DNA of 64,000 nucleotides from Halobiforma lacisalsi AJ5 (lineage in GTDB: Archaea > Halobacteriota > Halobacteria > Halobacteriales > Natrialbaceae): the NCBI RefSeq assembly GCF_000226975.2, contig NZ_CP019285.1, positions 434,001 through 498,000 of the forward strand. The letters are read 5' to 3'. The position numbers and the translations under genes were made by a program. Below the pieces are notes generated by a model. That model was not told where the DNA came from. It ran no database searches and saw nothing but the letters and a program-made list of their open reading frames with translations. Below are positions 44,127 through 52,071 of the stretch, piece after piece (within the stretch, counting starts at the first letter, position 1; each line of letters begins with the position of its first letter).

Positions 44127-44261
44127 CCGATGCAGGCGCGGGCTCTCGAGTGTGAAAAACGACGGACGGTCGTCGGGCTCGAAGACGAGAGAGCGGAACC
44201 GAAAGAACGACCGCCGAAATGCCCGATATCCGTAACTTACGAGGTCGTTCGCGGAGAGAAG

Positions 44262-44335
44262 TGGGCCGGCTCGGATTTGAACCGAGAACCTCCACCTTAT
44301 CAGAGTGGCGCTCAACCTAATTGAGCTACCGGCCC
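44262..44335 (-). tRNA. tRNA-Ile (GAU anticodon)
   Basis: On the minus strand this 74-nt gene folds with acceptor stem GGGCCGG/CCGGCCC, D-arm GCTC..GAGC, anticodon stem CCACT/GGTGG around loop CTGATAA (anticodon GAT), and T-loop GGTTCAAATCC. Discriminator is A; CCA is not encoded. Confidence 0.95.
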
Positions 44336-44410
44336 GCGCTTTTCCTCTGCACTCAGTAGTTGCCGGGTCGTATGTTTAAACGTTTCTTTCCGAGGAAGCT
44401 GTGCGAACCG

Positions 44411-45067
44411 CTACCGAGCGGTCGGGTCGTCGCCTCCGTCCGATCCGCTCGAGTCGTCGGCGTCCTCGAAGTCGATCGAGTACCCGTCGATGCCGTCCGC
44501 GTCGCGGGCGTCGGCGTCCGTACTGGCGCTCGAGCCCGTGTTAACCGTGTAGGAGTCGCTGCCGAGGTCGTAGGTGCCCGCACCGGAACCGTCGGCCCCC
44601 GAACTCGAGCCGCCACCGAACCCGCCGCCGGGCGCGTCGTCGCTCGAGAAGCCGTAGGTCCAGACCCCGCCGCTGGCGAACCCCCCGGTCTTCTTGTCCG
44701 CGTAGGGGACGATCACGAACCGCTTGAGGCCCGCACGAATCGGGATCCGGGTCGGGGGGACCACGAGCAGGAAGCCGATGAGGTCGGTCACCAGCCCCGG
44801 CGTGAGCAGGAACGCTCCGGACGCGATCAACAGCCCGCCGTCGAGCAGTTCGTTCGTCGGCGGCTGGCCCTGGGCCAGCGTGCGTTGCATCTTCCGGATC
44901 GTCCGCCGGCCTTCCGCGCGGACGAGAAGCATCCCGACCAGCCCGGTCAGGACGACGAGCAGCACCATCCCGACCCACCCGATGTAGGATGTCTGGCTGA
45001 CGACGACCGCCAGCAGTACGGCGTCGAGAAACGGGATGAGCAACAGCGCGAAGATCCACCGGAGCAT
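44411..45067 (-). CDS. fxsA: FxsA family membrane protein
   Basis: The 218-residue protein has the FxsA core in its first ~125 residues: MLRWIFALLLIPFLDAVLL, GWVGMVLLVVLTGLVGMLLVR and FLLTPGLVTDLIGFLLVVP. An acidic Ser/Gly tail typical of halophiles makes up the last ~90. E. coli FxsA relieves phage exclusion when overproduced; the normal role is unknown. tRNA-Ile lies just downstream. Confidence 0.9.
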   Translation of the reverse strand: MLRWIFALLLIPFLDAVLLAVVVSQTSYIGWVGMVLLVVLTGLVGMLLVRAEGRRTIRKMQRTLAQGQPPTNELLDGGLLIASGAFLLTPGLVTDLIGFLLVVPPTRIPIRAGLKRFVIVPYADKKTGGFASGGVWTYGFSSDDAPGGGFGGGSSSGADGSGAGTYDLGSDSYTVNTGSSASTDADARDADGIDGYSIDFEDADDSSGSDGGDDPTAR

Positions 45068-45190
45068 GGCACGATATAGCCGACCGAGGGTGAAAACGCT
45101 TTACGCTCGAGTCGTCCCGGGAGACGAGCCGGAGAGACCGGAAACGAGAGCGAACGAAGGGCTTACCCCCGCGACCGCCCAGGCTCGAGT

Positions 45191-46849
45191 ATGGACGATA
45201 CGACGCGCGTCGAGTGGCGCGAGTGGGGCCAGGCGGCCTTCGACGAGGCTGCGGAGGCCGACGTTCCGGTACTGCTCTCGCTGACCGCGACGTGGTGTGA
45301 TCACTGTCACGAGATGGACGCGGAGACCTACGCGGAACCGCGCATCGCGGCGAACGTCAACGACAGTTTCGTTCCCGTGCGGGTCGACGTCGATCGCCGA
45401 CCCAGGGTACGCGACCGGTACAACATGGGCGGGTTCCCCTCGACCGTGTTCCTCGCCCCCGACGGGAAGGTCCTCACGGGCGCGGGCTACCTGGGACCCG
45501 ACGGGATGCGCCAGGTGCTCGACAGCGTCCGCACAATGTGGCAGACGAAAGGCAGCGGCGCGGCCCGCGTTCCCCGTTCGCTGCGGGAGGACGAACCGCC
45601 CGCGGGCGAGCTCACAGACGACATCGAGTCCGGGATGCTCGGACACCTCACCGACACCTACGACGAGGTCGCCGGCGGCTGGGGCGAGAGCCCGAAGTTC
45701 CCGCTGCCCGACGCCCTCGAGTTCGCCCTCAAACGCGACCGCGAGATGGCACTTCGCTCGTTCGACGCCGTCAGCGCGAACCTGCTCGACGAGTACGACG
45801 GCGGCTTCCACCGCTTCGCGAGCGAACGCGACTGGTCGGGGCTCCAGCGCGAGAAGTTGCTGGACTCGAACGCCGCACTCGTGCGCGCGTTCGCGAACGC
45901 CTACCTCCACACGGGCAGCGACGAGTACCGGGAACCCGCCGAGCGAACGATCGAGTACCTGACGACGACGCTGTGGAACGGTGACGTCGACGCCTTCGCC
46001 AACAGCCAGGCGCCCGGCGACGCCGACTCGCACAGCATCGACGCGACCGACCGCGCGGCCGCGGGCGAACCGCCGGTTGACGAGGGCGTCTTCGCCGGGC
46101 CGAACGCCCTGGCGGTCGAGGCGCTGTGTACCTACTACGCCTACACGGACGACGAGCGCGCCCGCCGGTACGCCGAGCGGACGCTCGCAACGCTTCGCGA
46201 GGAGTTGCTCGAGGACGGCGTGGTCGCCCACGGCCTCGCGGCCACTCTCCCGGAAGTAACCGATCCCGAAGCCCCAGCGCCGTTGCTCTCGACCCAGGCT
46301 CGCGCCCTCGCGGCCCTGACGACCGCGGCTGCCACGCTCGACGTCGACGGGGTCCTCGAGGACGCCAGCGAGGTCGCGGACGCGGCGATCGAACGGCTTC
46401 GGGACGGGGACTCGTTCCACGACGGCCCCGCGGAGGGTGTCGGGCTGGTCGAGCGACCGCTTCGGCCCCTCGATTCGAACGTCGCCGTCGCCGACGCTTT
46501 GATCGACCTCGCAGCCCTCACCGGCGACGACGGGTACCGCGCCTGCGCGCGAGAGACCCTCGCGGATTTCGCCGGCGCGAGCGACCGAATCGGCGTCCAG
46601 GTCGCCCGCTACGCGACGGCGGTCTCCCGGCTGCTCGAGGGTCCTCTTGTCATTCGGGTCGCGGACGACCCCGGCTCGGACCTCCACCGCGCCGCGCTTC
46701 GGATGGCCGACCACGAGAAGGTCGTCGTCCCCGGCGCGGACGACGTCCTAACGCCGGGAACCGCCCGGGTCGAACGCGGGGACGAGGCATCAGCGCCGGC
46801 CGAAACTCCGGACGAGTTGAGCGAGCGCGTCGGAGCCGTTCTCGAGTAG
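45191..46849 (+). CDS. YyaL/SSP411-type thioredoxin-fold protein
   Basis: The 552-residue protein begins with a DUF255 thioredoxin-like domain (about 1-130) containing LTATWCDHCHEM; its two cysteines (36, 39) form the CxxC. A long helical (alpha/alpha)6-like region follows, as in YyaL and human SPATA20 (GGWGESPKFPLPDALEF, EYDGGFHRFASERDW). The family is about 650-700 residues in bacteria, so this one is shorter. The function is undefined; a redox or sugar-processing role has been suggested for the fold. Confidence 0.85.
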   Translation: MDDTTRVEWREWGQAAFDEAAEADVPVLLSLTATWCDHCHEMDAETYAEPRIAANVNDSFVPVRVDVDRRPRVRDRYNMGGFPSTVFLAPDGKVLTGAGYLGPDGMRQVLDSVRTMWQTKGSGAARVPRSLREDEPPAGELTDDIESGMLGHLTDTYDEVAGGWGESPKFPLPDALEFALKRDREMALRSFDAVSANLLDEYDGGFHRFASERDWSGLQREKLLDSNAALVRAFANAYLHTGSDEYREPAERTIEYLTTTLWNGDVDAFANSQAPGDADSHSIDATDRAAAGEPPVDEGVFAGPNALAVEALCTYYAYTDDERARRYAERTLATLREELLEDGVVAHGLAATLPEVTDPEAPAPLLSTQARALAALTTAAATLDVDGVLEDASEVADAAIERLRDGDSFHDGPAEGVGLVERPLRPLDSNVAVADALIDLAALTGDDGYRACARETLADFAGASDRIGVQVARYATAVSRLLEGPLVIRVADDPGSDLHRAALRMADHEKVVVPGADDVLTPGTARVERGDEASAPAETPDELSERVGAVLE

Positions 46850-46930
46850 GCTCGCGGTCTGTGGCGGGCGAATAGCACACTCGTCAAACTACCACAGTGT
46901 TTATGTTTCTTCGGCCGGTTGGATTCGAAC

Positions 46931-47734
46931 ATGGCCAGTCTCAGGGATCTCGGGCTCTCGGAGTACGAGGCTCGAGCGTACCGATCGCTGCTGAACACCG
47001 GCCCCACAACCGCCAAGGAGTTGTCGCGTGCGAGCGACGTCCCGATGGGGCGGATCTACGACGTGCTCAACAGCATCGAACAGTACAACCTCGTCCGTAG
47101 CCAGACCGCGAGCCGCCCGAAGAAGTACGTCGCGGTCGAACCTTCGACCGCGCTCGACCGCCTGCTCGAGGACAAGAAACGCGAACTCGACGAGAAGGCC
47201 GACCAGTACGAGTCGATCGTCGACGAGCTCTCGGACGAACTCGACGCGGCCGAACCCGTCGAGGAGAAGTTCTGGACGGCCGCGGTCGGCCCCGACGAGA
47301 CCAAGGACCTGCTGCTCGAGCGGCTGGCGGCCGCCGACCGGGACATCGTGATGATCGCCGCGAACCCGGTTCCGCAACGGGACATGCAGACTGCGGGGGA
47401 GGACGTCCTCGCGGAACTCGAGAACGCGCTGGATCGTGGCGTCTCGGTCAACGTGTTGATGAGCCGCGATCTGGTCGGTGCACTGTCGGAGAACGTGGGC
47501 CGGCGGTACCGAACGTCCCTGCAGGAACGGGAGGACTTCGACGTCCGGACGAACGACAACGTGACGGGCTCGTTCAACGTCATCGACGGGGTCGAGGTCT
47601 GCATCCAGATTCCGAACCCGCTCGCGTCGGGCGATCCCTTCGGAATGATCGACCTGAAAGATCCCGAGTTCGCGGCGAACGTTCAGGACGAGTTCGTACC
47701 GCGGTGGGAGGAGGCGGAGCCGCTGACCTTTTAA
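46931..47734 (+). CDS. TrmB-family transcriptional regulator
   Basis: The 267-residue protein has an N-terminal winged helix (LRDLGLSEYEARAYRSLL ... KELSRASDVPMGRIYDVLNSIE), then a coiled linker (about 75-105) and a phospholipase-D-like C-terminal domain (DIVMIAANPVPQRDM) used by TrmB relatives as effector/dimer domain. A TATA-like TTTATGTTT near 46900 fits the ATG at 46931; an upstream TTG is less likely. A degenerate copy of the array repeat begins on its stop codon. Confidence 0.85.
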   Translation: MASLRDLGLSEYEARAYRSLLNTGPTTAKELSRASDVPMGRIYDVLNSIEQYNLVRSQTASRPKKYVAVEPSTALDRLLEDKKRELDEKADQYESIVDELSDELDAAEPVEEKFWTAAVGPDETKDLLLERLAAADRDIVMIAANPVPQRDMQTAGEDVLAELENALDRGVSVNVLMSRDLVGALSENVGRRYRTSLQEREDFDVRTNDNVTGSFNVIDGVEVCIQIPNPLASGDPFGMIDLKDPEFAANVQDEFVPRWEEAEPLTF

Positions 47735-47760
47735 GTGTCTATTCGGTGGGGATTCGACGG
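47730..47760 (+). repeat. Possible degenerate copy of the array repeat
   Basis: TTTAAGTGTCT, then GGTGG, GAT and CGACGG in the same order as the array element, but missing six central bases. It lies on the TAA stop of the TrmB gene and is on the same strand as the array 1 kb away. Similarity could be chance. Confidence 0.35.
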
Positions 47761-48699
47761 CTAATCGTCGGCGGTCCCGTTTACTTCCTCGCGCAATCGC
47801 TTCATCTCGACGATGCGCTCGGCGTGGGCGTTGTGCTGGTGGATCGACTCGTCGTTCGACTGTTTCATCGTGATCACCGCGTTGTCCGGGAGGTGATCGA
47901 ACTCCTCGACCACGCCCTCGGCCATCGAACGCACGCAGTCCTCGACGAACTTGGCGTCCGCGTGGGCCTCGTAGGTCATGTGGTCCTCGTCGGGGCGTTT
48001 CGCGAGGTTGTAGATCCGCGCGCTCATCGAGTCACGCGCGATATCGATCACGTCGTTCAGGTCGACGTCAGGATCCCCGCCGGCCTCGACGGTCAGCGTC
48101 GCGTGCCCGCGCTGGGAGTGGCCCGGCTGTGGGACCTCGTTCAGGAACTCGGTGATCGTCTTCTGGTCGACGCCCAGGTCCTCGAGGGTCTGTTTCGCGC
48201 GCGCCGCTGACATCCCCTGCGAGCAGGGACAGACCGTCATCCCCGTCACTTCGGCGCCGATTTCCTCGCGCGTGCCCTCGTCGGTCGCCGTCGCGGAGGC
48301 GATGATGTCGACGGTATGTTGGGTCTCGCGATCGCTGGCTGGCGTCCGTTCGCGGCGCATGAACTCCGCTTCCATCGACACCTCGGCGCGGGAGGTGTAG
48401 TCGTGTTTCTCGAGGAGTCGTTCGGCGGCCTCGCCACAGACCTCCTCGACGCGGTAGGCCTCCTCGCGGGTGGCGTCCTCGAGGATTTCGTCGATGACCT
48501 CCATGTTGCGACTCATGTCGGCGCCCTTGCGCCACGCCGGGAGGTCGACGAAGACCTCGAACTCGGCGGTGAGTACGATGGGCCGGTCCTCCTCGCGGGC
48601 GATTTTGACGAGTTTCTCCACGCCCGTAACGCCGACCTGGCTCAGGCCGACGGTGACGTCCGGAGACGTCGCCTGTACGTCGGGGAGTTGGTGACTCAT
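47761..48699 (-). CDS. mptA: GTP cyclohydrolase MptA
   Basis: MptA, an Fe(II)-dependent FolE2-type enzyme, converts GTP to 7,8-dihydroneopterin 2',3'-cyclic phosphate for archaeal pterin (folate-like/methanopterin) synthesis. The 312-residue protein carries the tunnel-fold motifs [35 protein letters not shown] and FVEDCVR. The ATG at 48699 fits a TATA-like TCTAAT about 26 bp upstream; 48708 is an alternative. The tandem repeat array starts just upstream, with its copies pointing away. Confidence 0.93.
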   Translation of the reverse strand: MSHQLPDVQATSPDVTVGLSQVGVTGVEKLVKIAREEDRPIVLTAEFEVFVDLPAWRKGADMSRNMEVIDEILEDATREEAYRVEEVCGEAAERLLEKHDYTSRAEVSMEAEFMRRERTPASDRETQHTVDIIASATATDEGTREEIGAEVTGMTVCPCSQGMSAARAKQTLEDLGVDQKTITEFLNEVPQPGHSQRGHATLTVEAGGDPDVDLNDVIDIARDSMSARIYNLAKRPDEDHMTYEAHADAKFVEDCVRSMAEGVVEEFDHLPDNAVITMKQSNDESIHQHNAHAERIVEMKRLREEVNGTADD

Positions 48700-48805
48700 T
48701 GGCCGCATTCAGGGAAGGGTGCGATTAGACCTTTCGGAAGACGAACTCTCCGCGCCCACCGCTCGAGGAGAGAAAACGTGGAGGGCGCTCGAGCGGACGT
48801 CGTTC

Positions 48806-48844
48806 TTTAAGTGTCTCTAGTCACAAGGTGGAGATACGATGGGA
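48806..48844 (+). repeat. Array element copy 1
   Basis: First of eight 39-bp copies (core TTTAAGT...GGTCACAAGGTGGAGATACGACGGGA, spread across its length). TTTAAGT is a TATA-like box; the start site would fall near 48835. A 12-bp palindrome (CCGTTCGAACGG, 48883-48894) follows 77 bp after the element start. Confidence 0.85.
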
Positions 48845-48920
48845 AATTCTCCGAAGAACGCCATCCGACAGTCACGACGCTCCCGTTCGAACGGAATCGG
48901 GGGACGCACCGCGACGGCGG

Positions 48921-48959
48921 TTTAAGTATCTCTGGTCACAAGGTGGAGATACGACGGGA
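48921..48959 (+). repeat. Array element copy 2
   Basis: 39 bp, no gaps against copy 1. Followed by GACGCGTCC-loop-GGAC-t-GCGTC at 48997-49024, a 9-bp stem with one bulge. Confidence 0.85.
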
Positions 48960-49067
48960 GGTCGGCCGATTACTCGGGCTGTTCATGTTCTCCAGAGACG
49001 CGTCCGTCCTTCGTGGACTGCGTCCGTTCTCGAGTGAGTTTCCCGACTGACCCGGACCTCGTCTCCG

Positions 49068-49106
49068 TTTAAGTACTTCTGGTCACAGGGAGGAGATACG
49101 ACGGGA
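49068..49106 (+). repeat. Array element copy 3
   Basis: 39 bp. Its downstream region matches that of copy 1, and the palindrome CTGCTCGAGCGG at 49145-49156 lies at the same 77-bp offset with compensating changes. Confidence 0.85.
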
Positions 49107-49180
49107 AATCCTCCGAAGATCGTGATCCGGTAGTCGCGACCCTCCTGCTCGAGCGGAACGAGGACACGCTGCGATCGTGC

Positions 49181-49219
49181 TTTAAGTGTCTCTGGTTACA
49201 AGGTGAAGCTACGACGGGA
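49181..49219 (+). repeat. Array element copy 4
   Basis: 39 bp, GTGAAGCTAC subtype. Its downstream region resembles that of copy 2 (shared GATTACT..GGCTG). A hairpin with one bulge is at 49255-49274. Confidence 0.85.
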
Positions 49220-49312
49220 AGTCGTCGGCGGATTACTTCGGCTGGACTCACCCTCGAGCGGCGCAACCGCCTCGATCACTGAACTCCGCTCGAGCACAGT
49301 TGCCGATCGTCC

Positions 49313-49351
49313 TTTAAGTGCTTCTGGTCATAAGGTGGAGATACGACGGGA
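49313..49351 (+). repeat. Array element copy 5
   Basis: 39 bp, GTGGAGATAC subtype. A perfect 7-bp stem GACGGCC / GGCCGTC with a 9-base loop is at 49387-49409. Confidence 0.85.
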
Positions 49352-49469
49352 AGACGTCGTTCTCCGGTCTCACGTTCCCCGATAGCGACGGCCTTCGGGA
49401 ACGGCCGTCACTCTGGGCTGGCCTCCGAGTGCATACCCCCGAGTAGAGACTCGATCGACCTCGTCGTCG

Positions 49470-49508
49470 TTTAAGTACCTCTGGTCACAAGATGAAGCTA
49501 CGACGGGA
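49470..49508 (+). repeat. Array element copy 6
   Basis: 39 bp, GATGAAGCTAC subtype. The following sequence begins like copies 1 and 3 (GGGAAATTCTC), but only a short CCG-GAAA-CGG hairpin was found (49544-49553). Confidence 0.85.
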
Positions 49509-49566
49509 AATTCTCTGCCGATACCGACCCTCGAGCGGTGCGGCCGGAAACGGGACCCGAGCGTTC

Positions 49567-49605
49567 TTTAAGTACCTCTGGTCACAAGGTGAAGCTACGA
49601 AGGGC
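49567..49605 (+). repeat. Array element copy 7, next to the nucleotidyltransferase gene
   Basis: 39 bp ending GGGC. It is 95 bp from its first base to the ATG at 49662, so as a promoter it would give that gene a leader of about 65 nt. The sequence after it (CTTTTCGCG) resembles that after copy 8. Confidence 0.85.
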
Positions 49606-49661
49606 TTTTCGCGTGGACCTCCGTTCGGTTAGCCGTGCCTCCCGTTCCGTCACGCGTTCGT

Positions 49662-50630
49662 ATGGCCGTCGACGAAGCTCTCGAGGACCTGGTGAAACGC
49701 CGCGAGGTCGCCGTCCCGCTGGCGGTCGCCCGCGGCAGCCACGCCTGGGACGGGGCCGGTCCCGACAGCGACTACGACGTCGGGTTCGTCTTCGTGCCGA
49801 CCGACCTCCGGCGGTACGCTCACCTCGAGGGACCCGAGGAAACGATCGTCGCCGAACGCGACGAGATCGAACTCCAGGGGCTCGAGGTCCGGCGGTTCGC
49901 CGAACTGCTCGCCGACTCGAACGAAAGCGCGCTCGCGCTCTGTCGGAGCCCGATCCGGTACCGCGACGCGTTCGATCCGGCCGACCTGCGGGCGTACCTC
50001 GAGCGGACGTACAACCCGATCGATCTCTACCACGACTGGCGCTCGATCGCGGCGAGCAACTACCGCAAGTACCTCTCCGAGCACCTGGTCCGCGACGGCG
50101 AGACCTACCCGATCGAGGAGGTGCGCGGGCCGGAGGACGGACCGACGACCTACGTCGTTCGAGACGGCGACGAGCAACGGACGATTTCGGCCGACGACGA
50201 CCGCTACGCCGAGACGGCGACCCGACCGACGGTCAAGCGCAACCTCACGATCTGTCGTGCGGCGATGTACGCACGGTACCTCCGGGCGACCGGCGAGTGC
50301 GCCGAGGACGACCACGACCACGATCACGATCACGACCCCGACCACGACCTACCCGCACTTTCCTTCGAAACCTTCCTCCGCGAGCAAGCCCCGGCCGTCT
50401 TCGACCCGGAACGGATCGAGCGCGCTCGAGCCCTCCTCGAGCGCAAACGGGCGGGCGACGGCGACGCGAAGGTCGGCGACAGGGTCGGCCGCGAGTTCGC
50501 GTATCCGCCACGGGAGATCGATCCGAACGTCCACGTGCGCCCGGGACCGGAGCCGGCGCGACTGGACGCGTTCGTCGACGGAATGATCGACGCCGCACGG
50601 GCGCGCCGGGGAGACGGTCGCGGTCGATAA
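49662..50630 (+). CDS. YcgL/COG3541-type predicted nucleotidyltransferase
   Basis: This is a polymerase-beta-superfamily nucleotidyltransferase of 322 residues. The active-site motif is ARGSHAWDGAGPDSDYDVGFVFV (read here as GSHAW then DSDYDVGFV), giving the GS and D-x-D pattern, with a third acidic residue in EIELQGLEVRRF. A His/Asp-rich insertion (DDHDHDHDHDPDHD, about 205-219) may bind metal. I used the ATG at 49662; a GTG at 49635 is possible. Relatives are sometimes linked to DNA/RNA-modifying or defence loci, but the substrate is unknown. Array copy 7 lies directly upstream. Confidence 0.8.
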   Translation: MAVDEALEDLVKRREVAVPLAVARGSHAWDGAGPDSDYDVGFVFVPTDLRRYAHLEGPEETIVAERDEIELQGLEVRRFAELLADSNESALALCRSPIRYRDAFDPADLRAYLERTYNPIDLYHDWRSIAASNYRKYLSEHLVRDGETYPIEEVRGPEDGPTTYVVRDGDEQRTISADDDRYAETATRPTVKRNLTICRAAMYARYLRATGECAEDDHDHDHDHDPDHDLPALSFETFLREQAPAVFDPERIERARALLERKRAGDGDAKVGDRVGREFAYPPREIDPNVHVRPGPEPARLDAFVDGMIDAARARRGDGRGR

Positions 50631-50633
50631 CGC

Positions 50634-51680
50634 TTAAAGCGCATCCGTGACGGCCTCGAGCAGCCGCTCCGGCCCGCCGTCACGGTAGACGTTCGCCGCC
50701 GGGAGGTCGCGGGCGCTCGCCTCGTCTGGATCGCCCCACGTCGAGACGGCGGCGACCGTCGCGTCCGAGAGGCGTTCGATCAGATCGATCTCCCGCTCGA
50801 GGCCGGCCACGGGCCACTGTTCGTAGTGGGTTCGCTCGCTCCGGGCGGGGTCGTCCGCCACCACGACGGCGTCGGGCCAGCAGCCGTGCAGGATCGACAG
50901 CGTGACGCCCGAGTACGCGCGGTGGGCGAGCGATGCCTGTCCCTCGACGAAGACGATTTCGTGGTCGGCCGCGACGTCGGTGACGAGGTCCTCGACCACC
51001 CCGGCCGCGAAGTCCGCGGGTACGCGGTCGATCACGACGCCGCGGTGGGCACCGACCATGATCCCGGTCTGGCCGGTCGCGACCCAGGCGGCGTCGCGGC
51101 CGACCCGGCGGGCTGCCCGGTAGAGTTCGAACGCCGTCGTCCGCTTCCCGACCGCACAGTCGGTCCCCGTCGTCAGCACGACGTCCGCGTCGACGTCGTC
51201 GACGCTCCCGTCCGCAACGCGAAGGTCGTCCTCGGCGGGCGGCTTTCGGACGTCGTAGAGGTCGACGCCGGTCTCCGCGGCGAACGCGGCCCACTCCTCG
51301 CGCTCGGAGAGAAAGACGTGCAGCCCCGAGACGACGTCGCAACCGGCCCGCATCGCTGCGCGGATTCCATCGATCCACGACTCCGGGAGGTCGCCGCCCG
51401 CCGGCGCGACCCCGATCACCAGTGCCTCGGCCTCGGGCGCTCGCTCGAGCGCGTCCGCTACCGAAGCGACGACCGGAATCGGGTCGACCGACGGGTTCTC
51501 GAGGACCTCGTCGGCGGTCGTCCCGGCCGTCCCGGAGTCGACGACGACCGCGGCCTCGAACAGTTCGCTGTGCATCACGACGCCGTGTGCGGTCTTCCCC
51601 CCGGGCTCGCCGAACTCGCCCTCCGCGAGGACGACGGCGGGCGTCGGGTCCGGTTCCCCGAACCTGCTGCGGAGATTCAT
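50634..51680 (-). CDS. DUF1611 / DgcN-like P-loop protein
   Basis: The 348-residue protein has an N-terminal Rossmann-like part (VVVDSGTAGTTADEVL, ALVIGVAPAGGDLP) and a C-terminal P-loop domain (LTTGTDCAVGKRTTAFEL, GQTGIMVGAHRG, IVFVEGQASLAHRAYSG). This is the DUF1611/DgcN family, related to D-amino-acid N-acetyl chemistry in other prokaryotes. It is convergent with the nucleotidyltransferase, 3 bp apart. The dipeptide-epimerase partner often found beside such genes is not here. Confidence 0.82.
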   Translation of the reverse strand: MNLRSRFGEPDPTPAVVLAEGEFGEPGGKTAHGVVMHSELFEAAVVVDSGTAGTTADEVLENPSVDPIPVVASVADALERAPEAEALVIGVAPAGGDLPESWIDGIRAAMRAGCDVVSGLHVFLSEREEWAAFAAETGVDLYDVRKPPAEDDLRVADGSVDDVDADVVLTTGTDCAVGKRTTAFELYRAARRVGRDAAWVATGQTGIMVGAHRGVVIDRVPADFAAGVVEDLVTDVAADHEIVFVEGQASLAHRAYSGVTLSILHGCWPDAVVVADDPARSERTHYEQWPVAGLEREIDLIERLSDATVAAVSTWGDPDEASARDLPAANVYRDGGPERLLEAVTDAL

Positions 51681-51741
51681 GTCCCGACGTTTGATAGCAG
51701 GTCGCAAAGTGCTATCCCTCGCGGGCCGCGTCGCTCCGTTC

Positions 51742-51780
51742 TTTAAGTGTCTCTGGTCACAAGGTAGAGATACGAAGGGA
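51742..51780 (+). repeat. Array element copy 8 (outlier)
   Basis: Full 39-bp copy, same strand, 2.1 kb from copy 7 and separated from it by two genes. Its start is 125 bp before the hairpin at 51867-51891, so a transcript of about 120 nt could end there. Confidence 0.85.
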
Positions 51781-51866
51781 TTTTCGCGGAACGATTCGCC
51801 GCCGAGTCGCGGGTATCGGTGGGAACGGCGTGGCTGCTCGTACTACTGGACGACAGTCGGTAAAAC

Positions 51867-51891
51867 CCGATCGCGTCTCGAGTGCGATCGG
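51867..51891 (+). other. Perfect 8-bp hairpin after copy 8
   Basis: CCGATCGC / GCGATCGG with a 9-base loop. It could be the 3' hairpin of a small RNA started by copy 8 or an operator for the next gene. Confidence 0.45.
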
Positions 51892-52071
51892 TATATGCAT
51901 TGGTCCGGCAGTAGCAGGATCGGACTCGAGCGAGATGTGCGCCAGTTACAGCACAGGTCGAGCCCCGCCGTCGAACCCCCGCGGACCAGTCAGAACCGCT
52001 AGGAGTTACGATATCCGACAGTGCGACGGGTGCGAGCCTTTTTCCGTTTCCCTCACTCACCGACACACGAG

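Larger units (their letters stand above)
48806..49661 (+). ncRNA. Candidate array of short structured RNA units
   Basis: Between mptA and the nucleotidyltransferase gene lie seven units, each a conserved 39-bp promoter-like element plus 57-118 bp of mostly unrelated sequence. Units 1-5 each have a hairpin or palindrome 74-77 bp after the element start: 48883-48894, 48997-49024, 49145-49156, 49255-49274 and 49387-49409. Units 1 and 3, and units 2 and 4, are related over their full length. No protein frame is shared. Short transcripts of about 60-110 nt are the best reading, but transcription is inferred. Confidence 0.45.
51681..52071. other. Intergenic region carrying array copy 8
   Basis: This 391-bp gap contains copy 8 (51742-51780) and, about 86 bp after it, the perfect hairpin CCGATCGC-N9-GCGATCGG (51867-51891). 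Between them nothing encodes protein convincingly. The right part carries the promoter of the epsilon-like gene. Confidence 0.6.

Noticed and set aside
46919..46930. TTG start for the TrmB gene
   Set aside because: The ATG at 46931 gives the standard family N-terminus and matches the TATA spacing.
46918..46932. tRNA-like T-loop GATTCGAAC
   Set aside because: No acceptor or anticodon stem can be drawn around it.
48806..49605. CRISPR array
   Set aside because: Inter-repeat segments are 57-118 bp and uneven, some are related to each other, copies differ at several bases, there are no cas genes, and one copy lies alone 2 kb away.
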